Positions 1-5,344 of a stretch of 5,344 bases of DNA are shown piece after piece. A program made the translations under genes and the position numbers. Below the pieces are notes generated by a model. The model did no database searches and had not been told where the DNA came from. It saw only the letters and a list, made by a program, of their open reading frames with translations. The DNA is from Myxococcaceae bacterium (GTDB taxonomy: Bacteria > Myxococcota > Myxococcia > Myxococcales > Myxococcaceae), in the NCBI GenBank assembly GCA_018262385.1, contig JAGSPQ010000324.1, positions 1 through 5,344 on the forward strand, given 5' to 3'. Position 1 is the first letter of the stretch; each line of letters starts with the position of its first letter.

Positions 1-5
1 GCCTG

Positions 6-3000
6 GTGCGGCCCGAGGCCCCCAGGGCCCCCGAGCCCGCCACCCGGCCCGACGCAGTGCAGAACGAGGACGACGGCTCGCAGGCAGCCGCGCCAGAAGA
101 AGAGGAGCCCACCGAGCCGCCGCTGCCCTTCCTCGCCTGGCTCGGCTTCATCCCCGGCGCGAGCTTCCAGCCGGCCCGGCGGGCGGCGTCGCTGGCGCTG
201 GTCGGCTGCGCGGTGCTGCTGGGCTCCGGCGAGGTGTTCGTCGGCCTGCGCGAGGTGAGGACCAACACCCGGGTGTCCGGTGAGCAGCGCCTGCTCGCCG
301 GCGGCCGCTCGTTCGCGAAGATCCAGGTCACCCGCCCCAACACCGGCGAAGGGCTGGCGGGGGCGGAGGTGCGGGCGAGCCTGGTCGCGGGCAGCAAGCG
401 GTTCCCGATGTTCGAGGGCAAGACCGACGCGCTGGGCGTGGTGCAGGCCCCGCTCGACCTCCCCGACGAGGAGCTCGGAGCGGCACAGCTCGAGGTGACC
501 ACCTCCGCGCGCGGAGAAGAAGACGTGGTGCGGATGCCGGTGACGGTCGGCCGCGACTTCAAGGTGCACCTGTCGACCGACAAGCCGCTCTACCAGCCGG
601 GCCAGGCGATTCACGTGCGGGCGCTCGCGCTCGAGAGCCGGGCGCTGACCCCGGCCAAAGATCGCGAGCTGGTGTTCGAGGTCTTCGACCCGAAGAACAA
701 CCGGCTGGCGGGCAAGACGATCAAGGCCAGCCGCTTCGGCATCGCCGCGTGGGACGTCGAGCTGTCGAGCGAGCTGGCCCTCGGGGACTACCGGGTGAGC
801 GTGCAGCTGGGCAGCGCCCGCGCCGAGGTGCCGGTGAAGGTGGCGCGCTACACGCTGCCGAAGTTCAAGCTGGCGCTCAAGGGCACCCGCGACACCTTCC
901 TCGCCGGTGAGACGCTGCGCGCGCAGCTGAGCACCCGCTACTTCTTCGGCAAGCCGGTGGCGGGCGCGCGGGTGCACGCGGTGCTGGTGCGCGAAGACGG
1001 CACGCTGGTCGGCGCCGAGCTCAACGGCACCACCGAGAAGAATGGCGAGCTGACGCTGCAGTTCGAGCTGCCTGCGCAGCTGGCGGCCCCCGGGCAGCCC
1101 GAGCGGCTGCGCCTGCAGGTCGAGGTGACGGACGCCGCCGGGCAGCAGGAGCAGAAGGGGCAGGGTTTCACCGTCGCGCGCGAGCTGCTGGCGATCGAGC
1201 TGCTGGCCGACCAGGGCGGCGTCGCCGACGGGCTGCCCAACACCCTCTACGTCCTCACCACCACCCCCGAGGGCCTGCCAGTGCCCTGCGAGGTGACCCT
1301 GACTCCTTCGAGCGGGCCCGACCTGCAGCTGCGCACCGGCCAGAATGGAGTGGGCGCAGTCACCCTGCCGGTGCTGAACGCCCAGGCCGGCACCTGGGTC
1401 GAGGCGCACGCCACCGGCGCCGACGGGCAGCGCGCGTCCCGCAAGGTCTTCTTCGAGCGCCGCGACGCCGACTTCCACCTCGACACCGATCGCGCGCTCT
1501 ACCGGCCGGGCGAGCCGGTGAACGTGAAGGTCACCGCGCGCGGAGCGGCCGACTCGGCGCTGACCCGCCTCTACCAGGACGGCCGCGTCGTCCACAGCCA
1601 GAGCCTGACGCTGAAGGATGGGACAGGAGCGCTGAACCTGCCGGCGACCCTGGCCGGCGCACTCGAGCTCGAGGTCACCCTGCCCGGCGCTTCGCTGCCG
1701 GTGAGCCGCCGGCTGGTGATCGCCGAGCCCCGCGGGCTGGCGGTGACGATGACCGCCGACGCGCAGAGCCACCGCCCCGGCGCGACGGCAAAGCTGCGCT
1801 TCGAGGTGAAAGACGCGCAAGGCAAGCCCAAGCCCTCGGCGCTGGGCATCTCGGTGGTGGACGAGAGCCTGTGGGCGCTCACCGCCTCGAACCCGTCCCA
1901 GGCCCGGGCCTTCTTCCTGCTCGACCGCTCGCTCCAGGCGCCGCGCGGCCAGCTCTCGGCCGCCGACCTGCTGGCGGGTCAGGCGTTCACCGAGGCAGAC
2001 CAGCTCGCCGGGCGGCTGCTGCTGTCGTCCGCCGCCGTCGCGCCGCGGGCCCCCGCCTACTTCGAGGAGAGCTTGCGCGCCGAGTATGCGGTGCTCAGTC
2101 AGCAGCGCGCCACCTGGGAACGGTTCTCGAAGGTGGCGTTCCAGGTGCTGCTGGCGGCGTTCGCGCTGCTGGTCGCGCTCGCGATGGGCCGGTTCGCCAA
2201 GGGCTGGTTCGTGCCGGTGCTCTGGGTCGCGATCACCATCGGCGCGCTGTTCGTCCTCGATGGGCGGGAAGCGTGGACGGTGCTGCGGCTGTGTCTGGCG
2301 GGGTACGTTGTCTCCGCGGTGGTGCAGAGCGTCTCGCGCCGGGCGGTGGCCTGGAGCTACCTCGGCGTTCCGGTCCTGCTGGCCTGTCTGGTGTTCGTCT
2401 TCTTCGGCGACAACCTCCGGCGGCTGTTCTCGATGAGCGCCGACTCGCTGGCGGGCCACGACGACAGGGTAATGGCGATGCGGGCACCGGCGCAGGAGCC
2501 GATGCTCGAGCGGAAGAAGATGATGAACTTCGGCGAGGCCAATGACTACGCCGAGGACAAGAAGGACATGGCCCCCCGCGCGCCGAGCCCGGCGGCCGGG
2601 CTGGCCGGAATCGGCGCTGCGCCGCCGCCGCGCCGCGAGGTCCGGGTGCGCCAGAACTTCCCCGAGACGATGTACGTCCAGCCCGAGCTGGTGACCGACG
2701 AAGCCGGAGTGGCGACGCTCGAGCTGCCGCTGGCCGACTCGATCACCGACTGGCGCTTGTCCGCGCTGGCGTCCTCGATGGACGGGGCGCTGGGCGCGAT
2801 GAACGCTCCGCTGCGCGTCTTCCAGGACTTCTTCGTCGACCTCGACACCCCGGTGGCGCTGGTGAAGGGCGACTCGGCGACGATGCAGATCGCCGTTCAC
2901 AACTACCTCACCACCGAGCAGACGATTCGCCTCGAGGTGAAGGCCGAAGCCTGGTTCCAGGTGGTCGGCCCCTCGGCGTTCTCCCTCAAGCTGGAAGGCG

Positions 3001-4724
3001 GCGGGGTCGGCGGCCACGAGCTGCGGCTGAAGGTGCTCAAGCCCGGGCTGCACACCCTGACGGTGCAGGCCGACGGCACCGCGCTGTCGGACGCGGTCGC
3101 CCGGCAGCTGCGGGTCAGCGAGGCCGGGCAGCAGAAGACCGCGGTGGTCTCGGGCACCCTGACCCCCAGCCAGACCACCCGGGTGGCGATCACCGTGCCC
3201 GAGGGCGCGGTGGCCAGCTCGGTCTCGCTGATGCTCAAGGTCTTCCCCTCGCGGGTGGCCTCGGCGCTCGAGGGGCTCGAGGGCTCGCTCCAGGCGCCCC
3301 ACGGCTGCTTCGAGCAGACCTCCTCGACCACCTACCCCAACGTGCTGATCTGGGACTATTTGCAGCGTGCCGGCAAGAAGAGCCCCGTCGTCGAGGACAG
3401 GGCCCGCGGCTTCGTCGCCCTCGGCTACCAGAAGCTGCTCTCGTTCGAGGTCAGCGGCGGAGGGTTCGAGTGGTTCGGCCGCTCGCCGGCCAACCAGGTG
3501 CTCACCGCCTACGGCCTGATGGAGTTCAAGGACATGTCGCGGGTGTTCCCGGTGGACGAGAAGATGATGCTGCGCACTCAAGCGTGGCTGGTGTCGCGCC
3601 AGCAGCCCGACGGCTCGTGGGACCCCGACCGCAGCTCGCTGAGCGACGGGCTGTGGAAGAGCGGCTTCGATGGCCGGCTGATGGTGAGCGCCTACGTGAC
3701 CTGGGCGCTGGTCGAGTCGGGCTACCAGGGCCCCGCGCTGGCGCCGGCGCTCGCCTTCCTCGCCTCGAACGTCGAGGCGATCACCGACTCGTACACCCTG
3801 GCGATGATGGCGGCGACGTTCGGGCGCGCCAACCACCCGGGCAGCGCGGCGGTGGTGAAGAAGCTGGTGGCGCAGGCGAAGCGCGAGAAGGACCTGGCGT
3901 GGTTCGCGCCGGCCGAGGCGACGCTCTATTACGGCCGGGGAATCGGAGGCACGATCGAGAGCACCGCGCTGGCGGCCTACGCGCTGATGGTGACGAAGCA
4001 GGAGCCCGAGTTGGTGCGCAGCCTGCTCAAGTACGTCGCCGCCAACCGCGACGCGCGCGGCTCGTGGCACACGACCCAGGGCACGGTGCTGGCGCTGCGG
4101 GCGCTGCTCTTCGCCACCAGCAGCCAGAGCGGAGATCACGCGCTGAAGGTGCGGGTGAATGGCGCCGAGGCGGGCGAGCTGATGGTGACGGCGAGCGCCG
4201 ACGCGCCGGCGCTGGCGGATCTGGCCGGCGCGAGCAAGGTGGGCCTCAACGTGGTCGAGGTGACCGGCGACTCCGAGGCGCAGTTCCAGGTGGTCGCCGT
4301 CTACACCCAGCCGTGGCGGGAGAAGAGCGCGGACGACACCGAGCCGCTGAGCCTGAAGGTGGACTACGGCCGGACGAAGGCGGAGGTGGGCGCGATCGTC
4401 CCGGTGGACCTGCAGGTCACCTACCGCGGCACCGACGCCTCGGGGATGGTGGTCCTCTCGCTCGGCCTGCCGGCGGGGCTCGCCGCGCTGCAGGAAGATC
4501 TGCAGGCGCTGGTCACCGCGGGCGCGGTGGCGCGGTTCGAGCTCGAGGCCTCGGCGGTCAACCTCTACTTCGACCGGCTGGTCTCGAAGAGTCCGCAGCG
4601 GCTGTCGCTGCGGCTGAAGGCGACCTCGAAGGTGGACACCCAGGGCGTGGGCAGCAGCACCTGGCTCTACTACCACCCGGCGGTGCGGGCGGTGGCGGCA
4701 GCGATCCCGGTGCAGATCAACTGA
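6..4724 (+). CDS. Membrane-anchored bacterial alpha-2-macroglobulin with thioester domain (5' end possibly outside window)
   Basis: Likely an envelope protease trap: cleavage of a bait segment activates an internal thioester that binds the protease. Visible in order, numbered from the GTG at base 6: acidic Pro-rich tail (1-57); membrane helix (60-81); MG1-like domain (about 85-180); MG2 with the motif TDKPLYQPG (191-199); MG3 starting YTLPKF (282-287); MG4 (about 392-488); MG5 starting with TDRALYRPG (485-493 plus 10); first part of MG6 ending SVVDESLWAL (616-625); four membrane helices (710-801); bait-like linker (802-878); A2M core with FPET (885-888) and ADSITDW (910-916); MG7; thioester domain (about 1094-1372) with C1101-F-E-Q1104; CUB-like strands (about 1377-1440); receptor-binding MG8 (about 1448-1572) ending at TGA. 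Five Cys in total. Length fits bacterial A2Ms (about 1500-1900 residues). The frame is open to the left edge (codon 3-5 is CTG) and no ribosome binding site can be seen, so the GTG start is only provisional. Family is secure; the protease-trap role is inferred. Confidence 0.95.
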   Translation: MRPEAPRAPEPATRPDAVQNEDDGSQAAAPEEEEPTEPPLPFLAWLGFIPGASFQPARRAASLALVGCAVLLGSGEVFVGLREVRTNTRVSGEQRLLAGGRSFAKIQVTRPNTGEGLAGAEVRASLVAGSKRFPMFEGKTDALGVVQAPLDLPDEELGAAQLEVTTSARGEEDVVRMPVTVGRDFKVHLSTDKPLYQPGQAIHVRALALESRALTPAKDRELVFEVFDPKNNRLAGKTIKASRFGIAAWDVELSSELALGDYRVSVQLGSARAEVPVKVARYTLPKFKLALKGTRDTFLAGETLRAQLSTRYFFGKPVAGARVHAVLVREDGTLVGAELNGTTEKNGELTLQFELPAQLAAPGQPERLRLQVEVTDAAGQQEQKGQGFTVARELLAIELLADQGGVADGLPNTLYVLTTTPEGLPVPCEVTLTPSSGPDLQLRTGQNGVGAVTLPVLNAQAGTWVEAHATGADGQRASRKVFFERRDADFHLDTDRALYRPGEPVNVKVTARGAADSALTRLYQDGRVVHSQSLTLKDGTGALNLPATLAGALELEVTLPGASLPVSRRLVIAEPRGLAVTMTADAQSHRPGATAKLRFEVKDAQGKPKPSALGISVVDESLWALTASNPSQARAFFLLDRSLQAPRGQLSAADLLAGQAFTEADQLAGRLLLSSAAVAPRAPAYFEESLRAEYAVLSQQRATWERFSKVAFQVLLAAFALLVALAMGRFAKGWFVPVLWVAITIGALFVLDGREAWTVLRLCLAGYVVSAVVQSVSRRAVAWSYLGVPVLLACLVFVFFGDNLRRLFSMSADSLAGHDDRVMAMRAPAQEPMLERKKMMNFGEANDYAEDKKDMAPRAPSPAAGLAGIGAAPPPRREVRVRQNFPETMYVQPELVTDEAGVATLELPLADSITDWRLSALASSMDGALGAMNAPLRVFQDFFVDLDTPVALVKGDSATMQIAVHNYLTTEQTIRLEVKAEAWFQVVGPSAFSLKLEGGGVGGHELRLKVLKPGLHTLTVQADGTALSDAVARQLRVSEAGQQKTAVVSGTLTPSQTTRVAITVPEGAVASSVSLMLKVFPSRVASALEGLEGSLQAPHGCFEQTSSTTYPNVLIWDYLQRAGKKSPVVEDRARGFVALGYQKLLSFEVSGGGFEWFGRSPANQVLTAYGLMEFKDMSRVFPVDEKMMLRTQAWLVSRQQPDGSWDPDRSSLSDGLWKSGFDGRLMVSAYVTWALVESGYQGPALAPALAFLASNVEAITDSYTLAMMAATFGRANHPGSAAVVKKLVAQAKREKDLAWFAPAEATLYYGRGIGGTIESTALAAYALMVTKQEPELVRSLLKYVAANRDARGSWHTTQGTVLALRALLFATSSQSGDHALKVRVNGAEAGELMVTASADAPALADLAGASKVGLNVVEVTGDSEAQFQVVAVYTQPWREKSADDTEPLSLKVDYGRTKAEVGAIVPVDLQVTYRGTDASGMVVLSLGLPAGLAALQEDLQALVTAGAVARFELEASAVNLYFDRLVSKSPQRLSLRLKATSKVDTQGVGSSTWLYYHPAVRAVAAAIPVQIN
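183..248 (+). other. N-terminal transmembrane helix of the A2M protein (residues 60-81)
   Basis: Residues 60-81 form a continuous hydrophobic stretch (AASLALVGCAVLLG followed by SGEVFVGL), preceded by the basic pair R58-R59 and, further upstream, by a strongly acidic Pro/Ala-rich tail (EEEE at 31-34). This looks like a signal anchor, with the tail inside and the MG domains outside. LVGC at 65-68 matches a lipobox on paper, but the hydrophobic stretch continues for about 13 residues beyond the Cys and about 67 residues precede it, so I prefer a membrane anchor to a lipoprotein signal. A second, weaker hydrophobic patch (PLPFLAWLGFIPG, 39-51) lies just before it and may sit at the membrane surface. 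Confidence 0.7.
2133..2408 (+). other. Four-helix transmembrane insert inside the A2M protein (residues 710-801)
   Basis: Four hydrophobic segments follow one another with very short loops: about 710-727 (VAFQVLLAAFALLVALAM), 734-751 (starting WFVPVLWVAITIG), 757-776 (starting WTVLRLCLAGYVV) and 783-801 (starting WSYLGVPVLLACLVF). Loop 1 (GRFAKG) and loop 3 (SRR) are basic; loop 2 (DGREA) is slightly acidic. If the N-terminal helix places the MG domains outside, loops 1 and 3 fall inside and loop 2 outside, as the positive-inside rule predicts, and the thioester half also emerges outside. The insert lies after the MG6 motif VVDESLWAL and before the A2M core, in the slot occupied by the soluble bait region in classical A2Ms. 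Membrane helices are clear by eye; exact ends are approximate. Confidence 0.85.
2409..2639 (+). other. Candidate bait region / linker of the A2M protein (residues 802-878)
   Basis: Between the last inserted helix and the A2M core lies a low-complexity stretch of about 77 residues without clear domain character. Its first half is rich in Met and charged residues (for example MLERKKMMNFGE at 833-844 and EDKKDM at 850-855); its second half is rich in Pro, Ala and Gly (APRAPSPAAG, then GIGAAPPPRRE up to 878). Several Lys-Lys and Arg-Arg pairs and single Lys/Arg sites would be open to trypsin-like proteases. Its position immediately before the A2M core motif VRQNFPET matches the bait region of the family. 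Bait regions are not conserved in sequence, so this rests on position and composition only. Confidence 0.55.
3306..3317 (+). other. Thioester motif Cys-Phe-Glu-Gln (C1101-Q1104)
   Basis: The four codons TGC TTC GAG CAG encode the CxEQ motif of the thioester domain, within QAPHGCFEQTSSTTYPN. In A2M and complement C3 (CGEQ) and in E. coli YfhM-type proteins (CLEQ), the Cys and Gln side chains form an internal thioester that reacts with attacking proteases or surfaces. Both residues are present, so the site should be functional. No His occurs between residues 1100 and 1276, the stretch that holds the catalytic His of C3. By analogy with human A2M, which also lacks it, the thioester should prefer amines (Lys) over hydroxyls; this preference is inferred. 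Confidence 0.9.
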
Positions 4725-4978
4725 GCCCTCTGGGCACTGGCCCCGTGCACTCCGGCGCAGGGAAAGGCAGACGGGTGCAGTCGCCAGCGGCGAGCTCGAC
4801 CGCTCGGGTAGTGCGGGCTCGAGATTGCTCCACCGCGATCCGACCACCGACCCGGTGACGCCCACCTCTTCCTGGCCAAATCGAGCACGCCGCAGTCACC
4901 TCCGAGCGCCCGCCCGGGCCCGATGCTGGCCCTAAAAGCGCCGATCGCGGCCCCGCGTATCAGGTCGGGCCGCAGTTC

Positions 4979-5008
4979 GGCTCCCGGACCACCGGGCGAG
5001 CCCCCCCC
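4979..5008. other. Bulged GC-rich hairpin followed by a run of eight C
   Basis: GGCT-CCCGG (4979-4987) pairs with CCGGG-AGCC (4992-4996 and 4999-5002) around the loop ACCA, with a two-base CG bulge on the 3' side. The end of the stem merges into eight consecutive C (5001-5008). There is no T-run, so it is not a standard terminator. The hairpin lies only about 20 bases before the perfect AT-rich inverted repeat. It may be chance in DNA of this composition. Confidence 0.25.
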
Positions 5009-5023
5009 TCCGGCGAGGTCGCT

Positions 5024-5055
5024 GAGCCAGTTTACTTAAATAAGTAAACTGGCTC
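5024..5055. repeat. Perfect 15-bp inverted repeat, AT-rich; possible operator or terminator-like stem
   Basis: The arm GAGCCAGTTTACTTA (5024-5038) is followed by AA and then by its exact reverse complement TAAGTAAACTGGCTC (5041-5055). As RNA it would fold into a 14-bp stem with a 4-base loop. Its core, from AGTTTACTTA to TAAGTAAACT, is the only markedly AT-rich segment in the window. The symmetry, the 20-30 bp size and the near-continuous dyad resemble operators of dimeric regulators such as TetR or MarR families. No T-run follows either arm (TTCGGG on plus, AGCGAC on minus), which argues against a classical rho-independent terminator, and it lies 300 bases after the A2M stop. The repeat is certain; the function is not. 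Confidence 0.85.
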
Positions 5056-5173
5056 TTCGGGTCCGCCGGGCGGCAACCGCTGCTCCGTTCGCCACCACCT
5101 CGCGTCGAAGCTCCGTTTCTTCGGGGCTGCGCGAGGAAGACTCACGCGTCAACGAGTCGGTGGTCCGAAGCGC

Positions 5174-5200
5174 GGTGGTGCGGTCTAAGCCCGCACTGCC
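5174..5200. other. Potential 10-bp stem-loop in the non-coding tail
   Basis: GGTGGTGCGG (5174-5183) can pair with CCGCACTGCC (5191-5200) around the 7-base loop TCTAAGC. The inner six pairs are perfect, followed by two G-T wobble pairs and two more G-C pairs. The wobbles make it asymmetric between strands: as RNA from the plus strand all ten pairs form, but from the minus strand the wobbles become A-C mismatches. It could be part of a leader or small RNA, but GC-rich DNA produces such stems by chance. Confidence 0.3.
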
Positions 5201-5344
5201 CAAGGGGGCCGAGATGCCGCTGGCCTCTCGCACCCGCCGGCTGTTCGGTGCTCGGAGCTCAGCCGACTCGCTGCCAGGAAGACCCGAGCGGCCCCGCTGA
5301 ATCGGAGCCCACCTGGGGCCGGGTCAGGCGTGGGGGCCCCGCTC

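Larger units (their letters stand above)
4725..5344. other. 620-base non-coding stretch downstream of the A2M gene
   Basis: After the TGA I find no convincing gene on either strand. The open frames here are short, have low-complexity Arg/Ser/Pro-rich translations typical of chance frames in GC-rich DNA, and lack a well-placed start. No tRNA, rRNA, insertion sequence or CRISPR repeats were recognised, and no terminator with a T-tract follows the A2M gene. The only weak pairing near the stop is a 4-bp GCCC/GGGC stem at 4726-4736. The stretch does contain a perfect AT-rich inverted repeat (5024..5055), a bulged GC-rich hairpin next to a run of eight C (4979..5008) and a 10-bp stem at 5174..5200. 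It may be a regulatory spacer before a gene beyond the right edge. Confidence 0.6.

Noticed and set aside
189..209. Lipobox-like LVGC (residues 65-68), which would make the protein a lipoprotein like E. coli YfhM
   Set aside because: Hydrophobic residues continue well past the Cys, the hydrophobic part before it is short, and a long acidic segment precedes it; a transmembrane anchor fits better.
1871..2545. Plus-strand open frame of 224 codons overlapping the membrane-helix insert
   Set aside because: Low-complexity Arg/Gly/Ala product without domains. The A2M frame across this interval reads as four clean membrane helices with consistent loop charges, so a frameshift is not needed to explain the insert.
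4725..4760. Terminator for the A2M gene directly after the stop codon
   Set aside because: Only 4-bp GC stems (GCCC/GGGC, GGGC/GCCC) can be drawn and no T-run follows.
3470..4858. Long plus-strand open frame of 462 codons overlapping the 3' part of the A2M gene and running past its stop
   Set aside because: Its translation is an Arg/Gly/Ala-rich low-complexity product typical of a shifted frame in GC-rich coding DNA, while the A2M frame here carries the clear thioester and receptor-binding domains.
4985..5167. Inverted pair CGGACCACCG (4985-4994) and CGGTGGTCCG (5158-5167) around the AT-rich palindrome, as possible ends of a small mobile element
   Set aside because: Only 10 bp, not centred on the palindrome, no target duplication seen, and the first copy is explained by the local hairpin; likely chance in GC-rich DNA.
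5036..5233. Minus-strand open frame of 65 codons in the non-coding tail
   Set aside because: GTG start, Arg/Ser/Thr-rich sequence with no recognisable domain, and its stop falls inside the AT-rich inverted repeat. Most likely a chance frame.
5214..5300. 28-codon plus-strand frame with an ATG preceded by AAGGGGG about 5 bases upstream
   Set aside because: The ribosome-binding-like sequence is tempting, but the product (MPLASRTRRLFG...) has no recognisable features and G-runs are common here.

Overview
The window is dominated by one very long plus-strand gene (6..4724). It encodes a bacterial alpha-2-macroglobulin (A2M) family protein of at least 1572 residues. The remaining 620 bases contain no gene I can support. 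The DNA is extremely GC-rich, and third codon positions are nearly all G or C, so long open frames appear in the other frames of the gene. This composition, together with a large membrane-bound A2M of the 'GCFEQTSSTTYPN' type, suggests a high-GC environmental bacterium. A myxobacterium-like deltaproteobacterium is my best guess. Planctomycetes, Chloroflexi and Acidobacteria carry similar proteins and cannot be excluded.

Layout: bases 1-5 are in frame with the gene and contain no stop, so the frame runs off the left edge and the real start may lie upstream. Residues 1-57 are an acidic, proline-rich tail, and residues 60-81 are a transmembrane helix. Macroglobulin-like (MG) domains follow up to about residue 625, ending in a VVDESLWAL motif in MG6. 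At the place where the bait region should begin, the protein carries about 90 extra residues that form four closely spaced membrane helices (710-801). A charged, Met/Lys/Arg- and Pro/Ala-rich linker (802-878) then leads into the A2M core (from about 880), MG7, the thioester domain with Cys1101-Phe-Glu-Gln1104, a CUB-like stretch and the C-terminal receptor-binding (MG8) domain.

How it would work: in characterised A2Ms, a protease cuts the bait region, the protein collapses around it and the internal thioester binds the attacker covalently. Here the N-terminal helix plus four inserted helices leave both halves of the ectodomain on the same side of the membrane, and the short loops fit the positive-inside rule. 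I infer a membrane-embedded protease trap whose bait is tethered directly to the bilayer. No penicillin-binding protein gene (the frequent partner of E. coli YfhM-type A2Ms) is visible downstream; the upstream side is outside the window.

The tail (4725..5344) holds a perfect 15-bp AT-rich inverted repeat (5024..5055), which stands out sharply in this GC-rich DNA, and several GC-rich potential hairpins. It has no convincing coding sequence, RNA gene, insertion sequence or CRISPR array.
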